Shown: piece after piece, positions 36,501-45,681 of the stretch
Layout: each line of letters opens with the position of its first letter
Numbering within the stretch: the first letter of the stretch is position 1
Assembly: GCF_001678675.1 (NCBI RefSeq)
Contig: NZ_LZRN01000007.1
Span: 62,001 to 126,000 of the forward strand
DNA from: Gelidibacter algens
Lineage (GTDB): Bacteria; Bacteroidota; Bacteroidia; Flavobacteriales; Flavobacteriaceae
Length of the DNA stretch: 64,000 nt
Reading direction: 5' to 3'
Notes under the pieces: model-generated
The model's database searches: none
The model's input: only the letters and a program-made list of their open reading frames with translations
What the model was told of the DNA's origin: nothing
Position numbers and translations under genes: made by a program

Positions 36501-36833
36501 ACCATGACCTATGTCAATGGCGATTTACAAGACGATTATAAAGCCTATTGTTATAATGGACAATTGGAAAATCATACCATTTATGAGAAAGGAGAATACC
36601 ACGGTCTGGATATTGATTACTATGAGAACGGACAAATAAAATTGAGTGAAAATATGTTGTATGGCATGCGTAACGGTAAATCTGAAAAATTTTACGCAAA
36701 CGGAAAATTAAAAGAATCGCTCAATTATCTTAATGATGAAAGACATGGTGAAGCAAAATATTACGATGAAACAGGTAAACTCATCAAAACTGAATACTAT
36801 TCAAATGGAGATATCTATGAATCAAAAAGCTAA
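33558..36833 (+). CDS. Giant exported TPR and MORN-repeat (YwqK-like) protein
   Basis: 1091 residues. A signal peptide (MKHLYLVLSACYCITFYGQ) is followed by TPR repeats (about 30-210, for example YKEALKVYETALELYPRNPK and PGAIEAFQKAIVYDPLYRN). A linker comes next, and from about residue 360 to the end there are many copies of a ~23-residue MORN-type repeat (consensus GxWxxYYxNGxLxxxxxYxxG, as in GEWNWYYDDGKIRISEGY and GTWLSYHENGKLFTSTGY). Such repeats form extended beta-hairpin sheets and also occur in proteins annotated as YwqK antitoxins. An enzymatic domain is not visible. It leads an operon with two DUF3857 proteins, the first overlapping by 17 bases. Confidence 0.9.
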   Translation: MKHLYLVLSACYCITFYGQEKLLFIDHETIFASVAESAEKEDYDEALEQLQRINKDDSTYCSVLTSKSYYYILQKKYNEALAITNEGLALDCGSSSKLYLLMNKGVSYSSNENYKEALKVYETALELYPRNPKLWFNKGIALEKLENVPGAIEAFQKAIVYDPLYRNAHLQLGNICYRQQLMAQALMCYNMALIIEPDTERAFALLKYVNDVVADKNESESVSNLVVSTDDDAFEDIDLILNNRIALNTNYPIDTKIPIPLVKQNHALLQQLQSVEGNGGFWDKYYVPFYKWISANDYFEDFTYTVNYSIKNDDYKNIIEKNKNEVTAFIKAYVEEWLKILSKNEKEVMAYHYSDSKFSAEGSIKNDIYVGDWTFYDTNGRPSTRGYFNEKGERHNTWTWFHENGKTKEIAIYKDGKLNGENKQFYEDGSPYVVTTLKDGEYEGEYKYYVETGGLKQKKQFSNGKLNGRYMAYFDVGEALKEYNTDYKDGAIFGDLIEYYADGKVYSVVNFENDKRHGKEIQYYWNEKKLLDAGYKDGNLQGPYIAYHANGNQKDVGQSDEGYFNGDWKSYFYDGIINAEYAYNKGALDGLYKTYDVDGVLASEFQYRKGEIISYKFYDKSGTILSDARKKGGEFFYEGYHPNGNKAAEGMYDISGGKIGDWKFYSNNGVPSEEGRYQDNEPLGIHNSYYKSGGIMSISDYDKENGNTYYKYLYPNGQIQTQGWYKGGVKHGEWRYYYIDGTLEATRFYHKDQLHGTQENFRVDGNIESYTTYKYGEAIEEAYYNTNKEIYETVDFKAAEKTYKLVTHYQNGNIQTEINYVNGLHHGPYKLYNFYGTVVASGNYNNGSQHGEWNWYYDDGKIRISEGYLNGNRDGTSKHYYKSGQLEDDYFYNYGSKTGTWLSYHENGKLFTSTGYANDLQEGRKEFYSASGNLQIVRIYKNDVLVGYTYLDANGKEKEMIPIKNETAKMEAFYDNGKPSRTMTYVNGDLQDDYKAYCYNGQLENHTIYEKGEYHGLDIDYYENGQIKLSENMLYGMRNGKSEKFYANGKLKESLNYLNDERHGEAKYYDETGKLIKTEYYSNGDIYESKS

Positions 36834-38760
36834 ATTCAGTCTATTTTTTAGTGCTTTTATTTTGCTTTTGCTTATTCCAATAAATTTAAAGGCACAATAT
36901 TCGCCTGAATTTGAGCTAAATAAAAGTAGATATCCTGAATCTAACAAGGTCAGATTATTGGATGAGGTTTCAATTTCAGTTAAGTTGAAGAACAACGCTA
37001 TAGAAATACAACAGTCTTTTGTAGAAGAAGATCTGTTCTTGGATGAATCTGCAACCTATGGTTCTAAAAAAGCGTTAAGTTTTTCTTCCTTTTTTGAATT
37101 GCAATCTGTTGAGGCCACGTCTTATGAATTTAAAAACGGAAAGTACAACAGCTATAAAGTAGAGAATTTTGTAGAAAAGGATGAATTGGATGATGCCTTT
37201 CATGATGACAGCAAATCTTTGAATTTTATTTACCCAAATCTATCCATTGGCGGTAAAACAAAATTATCTTATACTGAGATTGTAAAAAATCCACGTTTTT
37301 TAAGTCCGATCTATTTTGGCGATTTTTTCCCTATTCAACATAAAAAAGTCACTTTAACTGCTGATAAAAATATTAAGTTTAGATTTCAAGAATTCAATAC
37401 CGAAAATTATGATCTCATATTTTCCCAAGAGGAAAAAAGAGGAGACATCATCTATACTTGGGAGCTTAAGAATATCAACAAATTGAAGTACGAGTCCAAT
37501 ATACCAAGCTACGCCCGTTTATTGCCTCACATTGTCCCTATCATCACCTCCTATACCTCTGCAGGAAAAACGGTAAACCTTTTAAATGACGTATCAGATC
37601 TTTATGGATGGTATTATTCCATGGTTAAGGACATCAATAAAGAAGCTTCAGATACTGATTTGGTAGCATTAGTAAACACCCTTACCAAAGATCAAAAAAC
37701 AGATATTGATAAAGTAAAAGCCATTTATTACTGGACACAAAAGAACATCAAATACATTGCTTTTGAATATGCATTGGGAGGCTTTATCCCAAGAGAAGCC
37801 AATGATGTCTTTAAAAAGAAGTATGGCGACTGTAAGGACAACTCCAGCCTTCTATATGAAATGCTAAAAATTGCTGGACTGGAGGGTAAATTGACCTGGA
37901 TTGGTACCAGGACCATTCCGTATAGTTATAACGACGTGCCAACGCCAATTGTTGATAATCACATGATCTTATCGATAAATATTGATGGGCAAACCTATTT
38001 TTTGGATGCTACAGGACGTTACTTGCCTTTAGAAATGCCATCTTCGTTCATACAAGGGAAGGAAGCTTTAATATCAAAAAGTGAAACGGATTTTGAAATC
38101 AAGACCGTTCCGGTAATGGCGCCAAAAACTAATATGTTTAAGGAACGCACAACACTTCAGTTAAAAGGTAACGAAATTGTAGGTAAAACTCAAACCGAAA
38201 TCTCAGGCTACTTCAAAATTGACTTTTTTAATCAATTGGAGAGTGAAAACACAGCAGTAAAAATTAAAGAGTATTACACTTCGAAATTAAGAAAGGGTAA
38301 TAATAAATTCCTGATTGATGAGGTCACGGAGACCAATAAATATGATTATGATAAAAACCTAAATATAGATTATACCTTCAAAATCAGCGATTATGCCAAA
38401 AAACTGAATGATGAAATCTATTTTAATCTCAATCTTAATCAGGATATTTCGCTTTTTAAGTCCGAAGATGATAGACAAAATGATACTGAGGCCAAATATA
38501 AAAGTTACTATGATTATGAAACCGTTTTAGAAATTCCGGAAAACTATGTAGTAGATTATATACCTGAAAACTTCTCGGTACATAATGACTATTTTGATTG
38601 CGCAATTAGTTACATCACATCTAATAATACCATCATCTACAAGCATCAATTGGAGATGAAATTCTTAAATCTCAAACCAGAACAACAAAAAGAAGTTAAT
38701 AAAGCTATTAAAGCGGTAGAAAAGAACTTTAAAGAAATTGTTGTCCTAAAAAAAAGATAG
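36817..38760 (+). CDS. DUF3857 / transglutaminase-like exported protein (active-site triad intact)
   Basis: 648 residues from the ATG at 36817, chosen because a signal peptide follows at once (FSLFFSAFILLLLIPINLKAQ). The longer frame reads into the MORN gene. An N-terminal DUF3857 beta domain is followed by a transglutaminase-like core. Its Cys (YGDCKDNSSL, about 338), His (DNHMILS, about 381) and Asp (FLDATG, about 396) form a complete catalytic triad. A C-terminal beta domain ends the protein. It acts in the periplasm or on the surface; whether it is a protease, a cross-linker or a structural protein is not known. It overlaps the MORN gene and is followed after 3 bases by a paralogue. Confidence 0.9.
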   Translation: MNQKAKFSLFFSAFILLLLIPINLKAQYSPEFELNKSRYPESNKVRLLDEVSISVKLKNNAIEIQQSFVEEDLFLDESATYGSKKALSFSSFFELQSVEATSYEFKNGKYNSYKVENFVEKDELDDAFHDDSKSLNFIYPNLSIGGKTKLSYTEIVKNPRFLSPIYFGDFFPIQHKKVTLTADKNIKFRFQEFNTENYDLIFSQEEKRGDIIYTWELKNINKLKYESNIPSYARLLPHIVPIITSYTSAGKTVNLLNDVSDLYGWYYSMVKDINKEASDTDLVALVNTLTKDQKTDIDKVKAIYYWTQKNIKYIAFEYALGGFIPREANDVFKKKYGDCKDNSSLLYEMLKIAGLEGKLTWIGTRTIPYSYNDVPTPIVDNHMILSINIDGQTYFLDATGRYLPLEMPSSFIQGKEALISKSETDFEIKTVPVMAPKTNMFKERTTLQLKGNEIVGKTQTEISGYFKIDFFNQLESENTAVKIKEYYTSKLRKGNNKFLIDEVTETNKYDYDKNLNIDYTFKISDYAKKLNDEIYFNLNLNQDISLFKSEDDRQNDTEAKYKSYYDYETVLEIPENYVVDYIPENFSVHNDYFDCAISYITSNNTIIYKHQLEMKFLNLKPEQQKEVNKAIKAVEKNFKEIVVLKKR

Positions 38761-38763
38761 TAC

Positions 38764-40728
38764 ATGAAATCATTCTTATGTTTTTGCCTGCTTTATGTTG
38801 CTGGGATGTTCACCACAATAGCGCAACCGTTTTACGAATCTTATGATTGGGATGCTGATCCAAAATATTCCAAAAACGGACTTGCCGAAGAATACATGGC
38901 ATCATTAAAAGAAAAAATAGTATCAGAATTTTATTTTGATGGCGATGGTGGTTTGGTAGAATATTTTCTGGAGCATAAGGTCTATTATCTCAATTCTGAC
39001 GACAGTATTGAAGAATTCAACAAAGTGTATTTGCCTTATGCGTCAGATTCAGAATTGCAATTAAACAAAGCAAGAGTCATAACAGCTTCAGGTCAAGTGA
39101 TCAATTTGGACGACTCTAAGATCCTAACTGCCACCAACGAAGAAACCAACAACACGTATAAGTATTTTGCTTTTGAAGGTATTGAAAAGGGAAGTTTTAT
39201 TGAGTATTTATATGTAGTTGAGCGCTATCCGGTTTATAAAGGAAAGCGCATTGACTTTCAGTCTAATTTCTTAAAAAGCAATTTGGAGTTTGATGTTTAT
39301 GCGCCTTCCAATTTGGAGTTTAAGTTCAAAAGTTACAATGGATTGAATGATGTAGAAAACGATACGGTTATTGAGAACAAAAACCATTGGTCATTGAAAA
39401 TTCCAAAGGCTAAGTTGTTGGAACGGGAAGATCTTGCAGCTTATGATGCGGACAGACAGTTTCTGGTATATGCCTTAGATGAAAACACAGCAAGTAGGGT
39501 TAAGGATATCAGTTCTTATGCCAATGTGGCCCAAAACATTTATGATTTTTATAGTCAAGAGGTTTCAAAAAAAGAACAGTCAGAATTAAACAGTTTCTTG
39601 AAACAAATCGATTTTAAAGAAGAAGATGCTATCGACGTCAAATTAAGAGCTATTGAATCATTCATAAAAACCAATATTTTCATTGCAGAAGGCAGCAATG
39701 AACAATTAGCATCACTATTGGATGTACTCAAAGATAAGGTAGCCAATGAAAGAGGTATCATCAAATTGTATGCAGCTATTTTTAATCAATTGCATATAAA
39801 ATTCGAGTTTATCTATACCTGCGAACGTGATTATATGCGTTTTGATAAGGACTTTGAAGCCAATAACTTTTTGTTGGAAGCTCTTTTTTATTTTCCGAAG
39901 ACAAAAAAATACATGTCACCAACGGAGACGGGTTCTCGTTACGGATTTCCGCCGCCTTATTTAACGGACACTTATGGTTTGTTTATCAAAGAAGTTGCCA
40001 TTGGAGATTTTAAATCGGCAGTTGGTAAAGTGGAATATATCAAGCCAGTAGAAGCTGAAAATACAACCGACAAAATGCTTATTGAGGTGTCCTTTGATGC
40101 TGATGATTTGACCATCGTCAATATAAAATTGGATAAATCTTTAGCAGGCTATTATGGGATGTACATTCATCCGTTTATGGATTTGATCAAGCCTGAAGAC
40201 AAAGATGAGCTTATCAAGGGGTTTGCAAAAAACATTGATGCAGGTGCTGATATCAAAAACAAAATGGTCAATAATGGAAGCCCAAAATTATTTGGCATAG
40301 AGCCTTTGCAATTTATACTTGATTTTAATTCCAGCGCATTTGTGGAAAAAGCAGGGCGGAAATATTTATTTAAAGTTGGTGATTTGATAGGTCAACAAAT
40401 GGAAATGTACCAAGAAAAGAAACGCATTTTACCATTAGAAAACGAATTTCAGCGCAGTTATTTCAGAACCATGACTATAGCAGTTCCTGAAGGTTATAGG
40501 TTTGCAAATTTGGAGGACATCAATATTGAAAATTTTTATACTATGAATGGCAAAGAATTATTAAGTTTCAAATCGTCATATCAGTTGGAGGGCAATACGC
40601 TCACTATTACGGCAAATGAGCACTATAAGGTCAACCATATCAGTGCTGATATGTATGAAGATTATAGAAAAGTGATCAATAGTGCTGCTGATTTTAATAA
40701 AGTTACTCTGGTGTTAGAACCGAAGTAA
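38764..40728 (+). CDS. DUF3857 protein, transglutaminase-like core without catalytic Cys
   Basis: 654 residues with a signal peptide (FLCFCLLYVAGMFTTIAQ). It resembles the preceding protein in domain order and in the N-terminal DUF3857 part (VITASGQVINLDDSKI, FEGIEKGSFIEYLYVVERY). In the core, where the paralogue has GDCKDNSSL, this protein reads VANERGIIKLY, so the nucleophile cysteine is gone. No DNH motif is evident either. It is probably a non-enzymatic partner of the upstream protein. The three genes from 33558 to 40728 look like one operon that ends at the hairpin at 40819. Confidence 0.85.
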   Translation: MKSFLCFCLLYVAGMFTTIAQPFYESYDWDADPKYSKNGLAEEYMASLKEKIVSEFYFDGDGGLVEYFLEHKVYYLNSDDSIEEFNKVYLPYASDSELQLNKARVITASGQVINLDDSKILTATNEETNNTYKYFAFEGIEKGSFIEYLYVVERYPVYKGKRIDFQSNFLKSNLEFDVYAPSNLEFKFKSYNGLNDVENDTVIENKNHWSLKIPKAKLLEREDLAAYDADRQFLVYALDENTASRVKDISSYANVAQNIYDFYSQEVSKKEQSELNSFLKQIDFKEEDAIDVKLRAIESFIKTNIFIAEGSNEQLASLLDVLKDKVANERGIIKLYAAIFNQLHIKFEFIYTCERDYMRFDKDFEANNFLLEALFYFPKTKKYMSPTETGSRYGFPPPYLTDTYGLFIKEVAIGDFKSAVGKVEYIKPVEAENTTDKMLIEVSFDADDLTIVNIKLDKSLAGYYGMYIHPFMDLIKPEDKDELIKGFAKNIDAGADIKNKMVNNGSPKLFGIEPLQFILDFNSSAFVEKAGRKYLFKVGDLIGQQMEMYQEKKRILPLENEFQRSYFRTMTIAVPEGYRFANLEDINIENFYTMNGKELLSFKSSYQLEGNTLTITANEHYKVNHISADMYEDYRKVINSAADFNKVTLVLEPK

Positions 40729-40818
40729 TGGTTATGTTATAGAATGTCTATTGTGACATTTAAGGTAAAAAATGCTACATTTTCTTAACGCGCCAAATTT
40801 GCATAAGGTGTTCATCTG

Positions 40819-40853
40819 AAAAGCCCCACTAAAAAATTTTTAGCGGGGCTTTC
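40819..40853. terminator. Bidirectional terminator
   Basis: A long stem, AAAGCCCCACTAAAAA paired with TTTTTAGCGGGGCTTT (one mismatch), lies between the convergent DUF3857 and fasciclin genes. It could end both transcripts. Confidence 0.75.
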
Positions 40854-40910
40854 ATTTATCTGAATCCTAGAACAAATGCTAGGAATGCCATTTAATAGTA
40901 ATAAACGATA

Positions 40911-41462
40911 TTAATCAACAAAAAATATTGATCGATTTGGAACAATGATATCGTTGACGATATGTATGATTCCATTTGAAGCCTCTATATCAGACCTGAT
41001 TATTTTAGCGCCGCCTATAAAGACATTGTCATAGGTGTCTCTAGAAACCGATATTTCATCGGGAGACGAGCCCGTCATAACCTGAGAATCTTTGAAATCG
41101 AATTTCATATGCTTTTTAGGCGTGATATGATATTGCACGAATTCAACCAATTTTGTTCGATTCTTAGGATCTGTCAACTCTGAAAATCGTTCTATAGATA
41201 TATCACGAAAGGCATCGTTAGTGGGTATAAATACCGTGTGATCGTCGGTCATTATCATAGAAGGCGCAAGACCTGATAATGTCACCAAATTCACAAAGGT
41301 TGAGAGGTTTGGATCCATAGAGGCCAAATCTAGTGTTGTGTAATTTTTAGTATTGTCGACCTTTTCAAAAACTTTATTGCCGGCCCATTGCGCATTGGCG
41401 GTAAAGTTAAAGACAAATAGGATCAAACCTAACGCGAAAAAATTTCTTAATTTTGTTTTCAT
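40911..41462 (-). CDS. Fasciclin-domain exported protein
   Basis: 183 residues: a signal peptide (FALGLILFVFNFTANAQW) and one FAS1 domain. The conserved H1 region is seen as TVFIPTNDAFRDI and the H2 region near VNDIIVPNRSIFFVD; the TY(D)NVFIGGAKI segment lies between. FAS1 domains mediate adhesion at cell surfaces. It stands alone. It lacks a sorting domain for type IX secretion, so it may stay periplasmic. Confidence 0.9.
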   Translation of the reverse strand: MKTKLRNFFALGLILFVFNFTANAQWAGNKVFEKVDNTKNYTTLDLASMDPNLSTFVNLVTLSGLAPSMIMTDDHTVFIPTNDAFRDISIERFSELTDPKNRTKLVEFVQYHITPKKHMKFDFKDSQVMTGSSPDEISVSRDTYDNVFIGGAKIIRSDIEASNGIIHIVNDIIVPNRSIFFVD

Positions 41463-41917
41463 AATTTAATGTTTTAATAATTAATAATGTCCTTCCAATG
41501 AAGGCTGAAATGATATTGAAATAGAGGTGTAATCTGTTTCAACATAGTCAAAGTAAAACATAACCTACTCAGGGGTTGACTTTTATGCCATTATTATTGA
41601 CGCATTTAGCTTTCTATAGGCGAATACAGAGTTTTATCCAATTTTGAAGTGTGAGGAATCCTTAACCTTGCTAAAATGTACGCGAGCTCTGAAGGCAGTT
41701 ATGACCTATAAATGTTCGTTAGGCTAAAGTGCTATACCTTATCAATATCTGGCTTAATCAAGATTAGTACATTCTATCTGCATTTTAAAATAAGCTTCCT
41801 GAAATAATCTAAGACTCTACAGGTTTTTATAATGCGCACAATTCAACCCATTCAAAATTTCCATTAAGTTAGCTCGTTTGCTGAGCACCTAAAAGATTTT
41901 TTTGGTATAATTGTCCA
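41463..41917. other. Intergenic, no gene seen
   Basis: 455 bases between the fasciclin gene and the next membrane gene. I find no long frame, clear hairpin or promoter match. Confidence 0.5.
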
Positions 41918-42822
41918 TTACTTATGCGCGTTTGTAGGCAAAGCATCTTTCTCGTAACAGTTGTGAATTGTTATAATTATAAAACCAAAAAGAACAGCAG
42001 CAACAATTAGAATAGTGCTAACCGGGCCGCTTACGGCAAAAGACATTCGGATTAAAATAGTTGAAATAATGAATCCAGAGTTTCTGATAATTTTATGAAA
42101 CTGGTCTGTATAAAAGAAGGAAATTAAAAGTAGTACGACATCTACTAAAATCAATACTGTAAAAAATTGGTCAAAGAATAGATTGTTGATGCTTTCAAAT
42201 GATGGGATCTCATGTGATGAAAATGAAATTTCAATAGACCAATTTATAAGAGTATATAGGGCCATTGTGAAAAATACAGGGATCAAAATAATAGCAATAA
42301 GCTTTTTTGTGTTTACGAATTTTACAATTGTAGATTTGATTTCCCCTTGCAATTGCAGTTTTCGTCTACCTTGCTTTTGAAATTGGAATATTAAATAGAA
42401 TAGTATCAGTGATGCCAGAATATCATAAGTAAATTGAAGATCCTCTTTTATTTCAAACCAATTGGATGAAAGTTCTATGGCCGCTAAATCTTTGAATAAT
42501 TTCCGAATTATAATCAGCGTAATAATTTCATATTGCTTAGTGATATAGGTTGTAAACGATTTAGGCAAGTAGTAAATTAGAAGATAAACCTCATAAATAA
42601 GAATAAATGAAAATGGAGTATATATGGCAGATATAGGGTTTTTAAGTAACTCTGAGGTTGACGTAATGTCTATAAGCTCAAATTTAATAAGGGAGATTAT
42701 CAGCAAATGGACAAAAAAACTAAATATCGCCACTCTGAGTATAATTTTTCAATCTTTTCTCGAGTATTTTCCGACAAAAGTTTATCGAACAGGAATGGAA
42801 CTATGTTCTTGTTTATAGTCAT
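41918..42822 (-). CDS. Multi-span membrane protein, apparent frameshift near the N-terminus
   Basis: The long frame (to 42733) must start at a GTG in mid-protein, directly after an in-frame stop. In the other frame an ATG at 42822 opens a plausible N-terminus (FDKLLSENTREKIEKLYSEW) that hits a stop at SIC. Adding one base to the T7 run (A7 on the plus strand, 42713-42719) joins the two into a 301-residue protein reading EWRYLVFFVHLLIISLIKF. The result has about seven hydrophobic segments. No family is recognised. Whether the indel is real or a sequencing error is open. Confidence 0.65.
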
Positions 42823-43433
42823 AGCAACGTATTTTGCCTAATGGTTATGTATTTAGGAAAAGCTGGTTTGGTTAACAACTAAATTAGTAAAAGAAAACTA
42901 GCCAATAACAAATCTGTAGGTTATTTTGAGTACACCTTAATTGCCGCTAACTAGGTATAAGATTTTTTGGATGTGCTTATTTTTAAAAGTGAAATTTTGC
43001 CATATTCCATTTCGCCGTTTTGTCTTCCTTTTGGTAAATCTTTCGTTTGCGTCAATTTAATCTTAAACGATTGGCCGGGACTCTTTTTCAGAATCGGTTC
43101 AGCTGGTCTATTGAAAATTAAGGAATTCTCTGTCATTCTGATTCATATTCAATTTGAGACTGCTCTTGTAGTTAACTCATTAAAAATCCTATATTTTTTT
43201 AATTGAACAAATGAGGCAGTAGTGCTCTGAAGGTGTCTGGAATAATTCAGGTTTGATCTGTTAGTAGCATCCACCACTAAGGCAATCTTTTTCCAGAAAG
43301 AGTCTTAGTGAAAATTTTCATTCCTAATGCGTTAAGTGAGAAAATAAGCGAAAAAGAATTAGAAGGTACATTATAGAAATGTTGTACCTGCAAATAAAAA
43401 AAAGCTCCAACATTTCTGTTGAAGCCTTTGTAG
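42823..43433. other. Intergenic, mostly featureless
   Basis: Frames of 61 codons (minus, 42951-43136) and 79 codons (plus, 42967-43206) overlap each other. Neither has recognisable features, and I leave both out. At 43275-43310 CACTAAG/CTTAGTG form a hairpin with an inner stem; its role is unknown. Confidence 0.4.
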
Positions 43434-43513
43434 TACTCAAGGCGGGAATCGAACCCGCACTCCGAAGAACTGGATTTTGAATCCAGCGCGTCTACCAATT
43501 CCGCCACTTGAGC
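43434..43513 (-). tRNA. tRNA-Leu (anticodon CAA)
   Basis: The acceptor stem GCTCAAG/CTTGAGT (one G-T pair at the end) and the D-arm with GGTAGA are visible. The anticodon stem CTGGA/TCCAG carries loop TTCAAAA, so the anticodon is CAA. The T-arm is GCGGG-TTCGAAT-CCCGC. The discriminator base is A at 43434. The variable region (about TTCTTCGGAGT) is the extended type. CCA is not encoded. It reads UUG codons. Confidence 0.95.
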
Positions 43514-43523
43514 AATTATTCGG

Positions 43524-43554
43524 TAAATATAATTTATTTTTTGTCTCTTAGCAA
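43524..43554 (-). promoter_or_regulatory. Promoter of tRNA-Leu
   Basis: On the minus strand TTG (43554-43552), a 20-nt gap and TATATTTA (43531-43524), one mismatch from TAnnTTTG. The predicted start is about 4 bases before the mature tRNA 5' end. Confidence 0.55.
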
Positions 43555-43675
43555 CTTGTGTAATTTTCACAAACTCTATCAAACATTGATAAATCGGACT
43601 GCAAAATTATAAAATATTTTTCTACAAACAACTAAAATATCTTTCTTTTATACTTTTTCTGTCCAAATAAATTCC

Positions 43676-43683
43676 TAAATTTG
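43676..43683 (+). promoter_or_regulatory. -7 box of prs
   Basis: TAAATTTG matches TAnnTTTG, about 53 bases before the prs ATG. The -33 position has TTT rather than TTG. Confidence 0.45.
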
Positions 43684-43735
43684 CAGCCTGTTAAACAAAA
43701 CGAGCATTAGTTCGTTATAAAACACTCCATTACAA

Positions 43736-44677
43736 ATGCCTAACGTTGCCACAGAAGCCAAAATTTTTGCATGTTCACAGAGTACAGAACTTGCAGAAAA
43801 AATAGCAGCCAAATTTGGTGCGCCTCTAGGTAAGGTCATTACGTCAACATATAGTGATGGTGAGTTTCAGCCGTCTTATGAAGAATCCATTAGAGGAACA
43901 CGGCTTTTTATCATAGGGTCTACGCATCCTGGTCCTAAAAATCTGATGGAGATGTTATTGATGATTGACGCTGCAAAACGTGCCTCAGCAAGACATATTA
44001 CGGCAGTGTTGCCTTACTTTGGTTGGGCAAGACAGGACAGAAAAGACAAACCAAGAGTGCCTATCGCGGCAAAATTAGTGGCAAAAATGTTGGAGGCAGC
44101 TGGTGCAACCCGAATTATCACCATGGATTTGCATGCGGATCAAATTCAGGGCTTCTTTGAAAAACCAGTGGACCATTTATTTGCATCCACAGTGTTTTTG
44201 CCATATTTAAGAAGTTTGAAGCTTAATAATTTGACTATTGCCTCACCTGATATGGGGGGTTCTAAAAGAGCTTATGCTTATTCTAAAGCATTGGAAAGTG
44301 ATGTGGTTATTTGTTATAAGCAGCGTGAAAAGGCCAATATCATTTCGCATATGGAATTGATTGGTGATGTGACTGGTAAAAATGTGGTCTTGGTAGATGA
44401 TATGGTGGATACCGCTGGAACATTGACTACTGCTGCTGATTTAATGATGGAGCGCGGTGCCCTGAGTGTTAGAGCTATTTGTACACATCCTATTTTATCA
44501 GGAAATGCATATGAACGTTTGGAAAACTCTAAATTGGAAGAATTGATCGTGACAGATTCCATTCCTTTAAAACAAAAAAGTGATAAGATTAGAGTGATCA
44601 GTTGCGCAGATTTATTTGCGGAGGTGATGCACAACGTACATTACAACAAATCTATCAGTTCTAAATTTTTGATGTAA
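43736..44677 (+). CDS. prs: Ribose-phosphate pyrophosphokinase (PRPP synthase)
   Basis: 313 residues. The PRPP-binding loop NVVLVDDMVDTAGTL, the ATP flexible-loop region with YFGWARQDRKDKPR, and the metal-binding MDLHADQIQGFF are all conserved. The enzyme makes phosphoribosyl pyrophosphate from ribose 5-phosphate and ATP for nucleotide, His and Trp synthesis. It is followed after 67 bases by rplY, a conserved prs-rplY-pth order in many bacteria. Confidence 0.97.
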   Translation: MPNVATEAKIFACSQSTELAEKIAAKFGAPLGKVITSTYSDGEFQPSYEESIRGTRLFIIGSTHPGPKNLMEMLLMIDAAKRASARHITAVLPYFGWARQDRKDKPRVPIAAKLVAKMLEAAGATRIITMDLHADQIQGFFEKPVDHLFASTVFLPYLRSLKLNNLTIASPDMGGSKRAYAYSKALESDVVICYKQREKANIISHMELIGDVTGKNVVLVDDMVDTAGTLTTAADLMMERGALSVRAICTHPILSGNAYERLENSKLEELIVTDSIPLKQKSDKIRVISCADLFAEVMHNVHYNKSISSKFLM

Positions 44678-44744
44678 TAGTAAGAGTCAATAAAAAATAG
44701 TAATAAACAATAAGTAGTAATAATTAATAAATAATTTTTTCAAA

Positions 44745-45395
44745 ATGAAATCAATTACAATCAATGGATCTCAAAGAGAAAGCGTAGGCAAAAAGTCAAC
44801 AAAAGCCTTACGTAATGCTGGTCAGGTTCCTTGCGTATTATACGGAGGAGACGAACCAGTGCATTTCTCAGCACCTGAATTGGCTTTCTCTAAACTGGTT
44901 TATACGCCAAGTGCGCATACCGTTGTGATTGCCATAGAAAACGGAACGTCTTTTAATGCAATTATGCAAGACATACAGTTTCACCCAGTAACTGACAGAA
45001 TCTTACATGTAGATTTTTACCAGTTATTTGAAGACAAGGAAATTAGTATGGAAATTCCTGTTCACATCATTGGAACTTCCAAAGGAGTATTGAATGGTGG
45101 TGTTTTAAGAAGAAACCAACGTAAGCTTAGAGTAAAAGCAATACCATCAAATTTACCAGATTTTATTGAGGCTGATATTACACCTCTTAAAATTGGAAGT
45201 AAATTGTATATTACTGAATTATCAAGTCCTGATTTTAAATTCTTACACCCAGATAACACTGTAGTTTGTCAAGTAAGACGTTCTAGAGCAAGTGTCGCTG
45301 AGTTTGAAGGAGATGATGAAGAAGAACTTGAAGAAGGAGCGGAAGGAGCTGCAGAAGGAGCAGAAGCAACTGAAACTGCTGAAGGTCAAGAATAA
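44745..45395 (+). CDS. rplY: 50S ribosomal protein L25, long (CTC) form
   Basis: 216 residues. The N-terminal L25 domain (about 1-95, [39 protein letters not shown]) binds 5S rRNA. The C-terminal TL5/CTC-type beta domain (about 100-185) is followed by an acidic tail of Glu/Ala/Gly ([20 protein letters not shown]). It belongs to the large subunit. It shares a transcription unit with prs and ends at a terminator. Confidence 0.95.
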   Translation: MKSITINGSQRESVGKKSTKALRNAGQVPCVLYGGDEPVHFSAPELAFSKLVYTPSAHTVVIAIENGTSFNAIMQDIQFHPVTDRILHVDFYQLFEDKEISMEIPVHIIGTSKGVLNGGVLRRNQRKLRVKAIPSNLPDFIEADITPLKIGSKLYITELSSPDFKFLHPDNTVVCQVRRSRASVAEFEGDDEEELEEGAEGAAEGAEATETAEGQE

Positions 45396-45416
45396 ATCTT
45401 GTTTCACACTATATTT

Positions 45417-45447
45417 AAAAGCATTCTGTGTATTCAGGATGCTTTTT
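45417..45447 (+). terminator. Terminator of prs-rplY
   Basis: AAAAGCATTCTG / CAGGATGCTTTT (one wobble pair) with a 6-base loop and a run of seven T, 21 bases after the rplY stop. Confidence 0.85.
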
Positions 45448-45508
45448 TTATTAGGGAAACTTTGTTTTGAAAAATTGTAACATACATTCAAAACAGATAG
45501 TTCAACTA

Positions 45509-45637
45509 ATCCCGCTTTTTTAACGGGATCTCAGTTTTTAGTAACCAAGGCTCACCTTGGGGGGGTGTCACACCTTATTTTTTAGTCTTACCCAAAATAT
45601 TTTGTATGAATAATTCTGACCTTTCCACAGGAAAGGT
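45509..45637 (+). promoter_or_regulatory. Cluster of four hairpins in front of pth
   Basis: Four inverted repeats follow each other: ATCCCG/CGGGAT (45509-45529), CCAAGG-CTCA-CCTTGG (45545-45560), GGTG-TCA-CACC (45564-45574) and ACCTTTCC-ACA-GGAAAGGT (45619-45637). The last is followed by TATTTTTC and so looks like a terminator only 44 bases before the pth ATG. A run of seven G lies at 45559-45565. It may be an attenuated leader, remnants of a repeat element or the end of an unseen small RNA. Confidence 0.5.
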
Positions 45638-45681
45638 TATTTTTCACTTTGACAAATAGGTTAACGAATAAAAACTATAAA

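Noticed and set aside
42951-43136. 61-codon minus-strand frame before tRNA-Leu
   Set aside because: The composition is protein-like, but it overlaps another frame on the opposite strand and lacks a promoter or known relatives. I could not decide, so it is left out.
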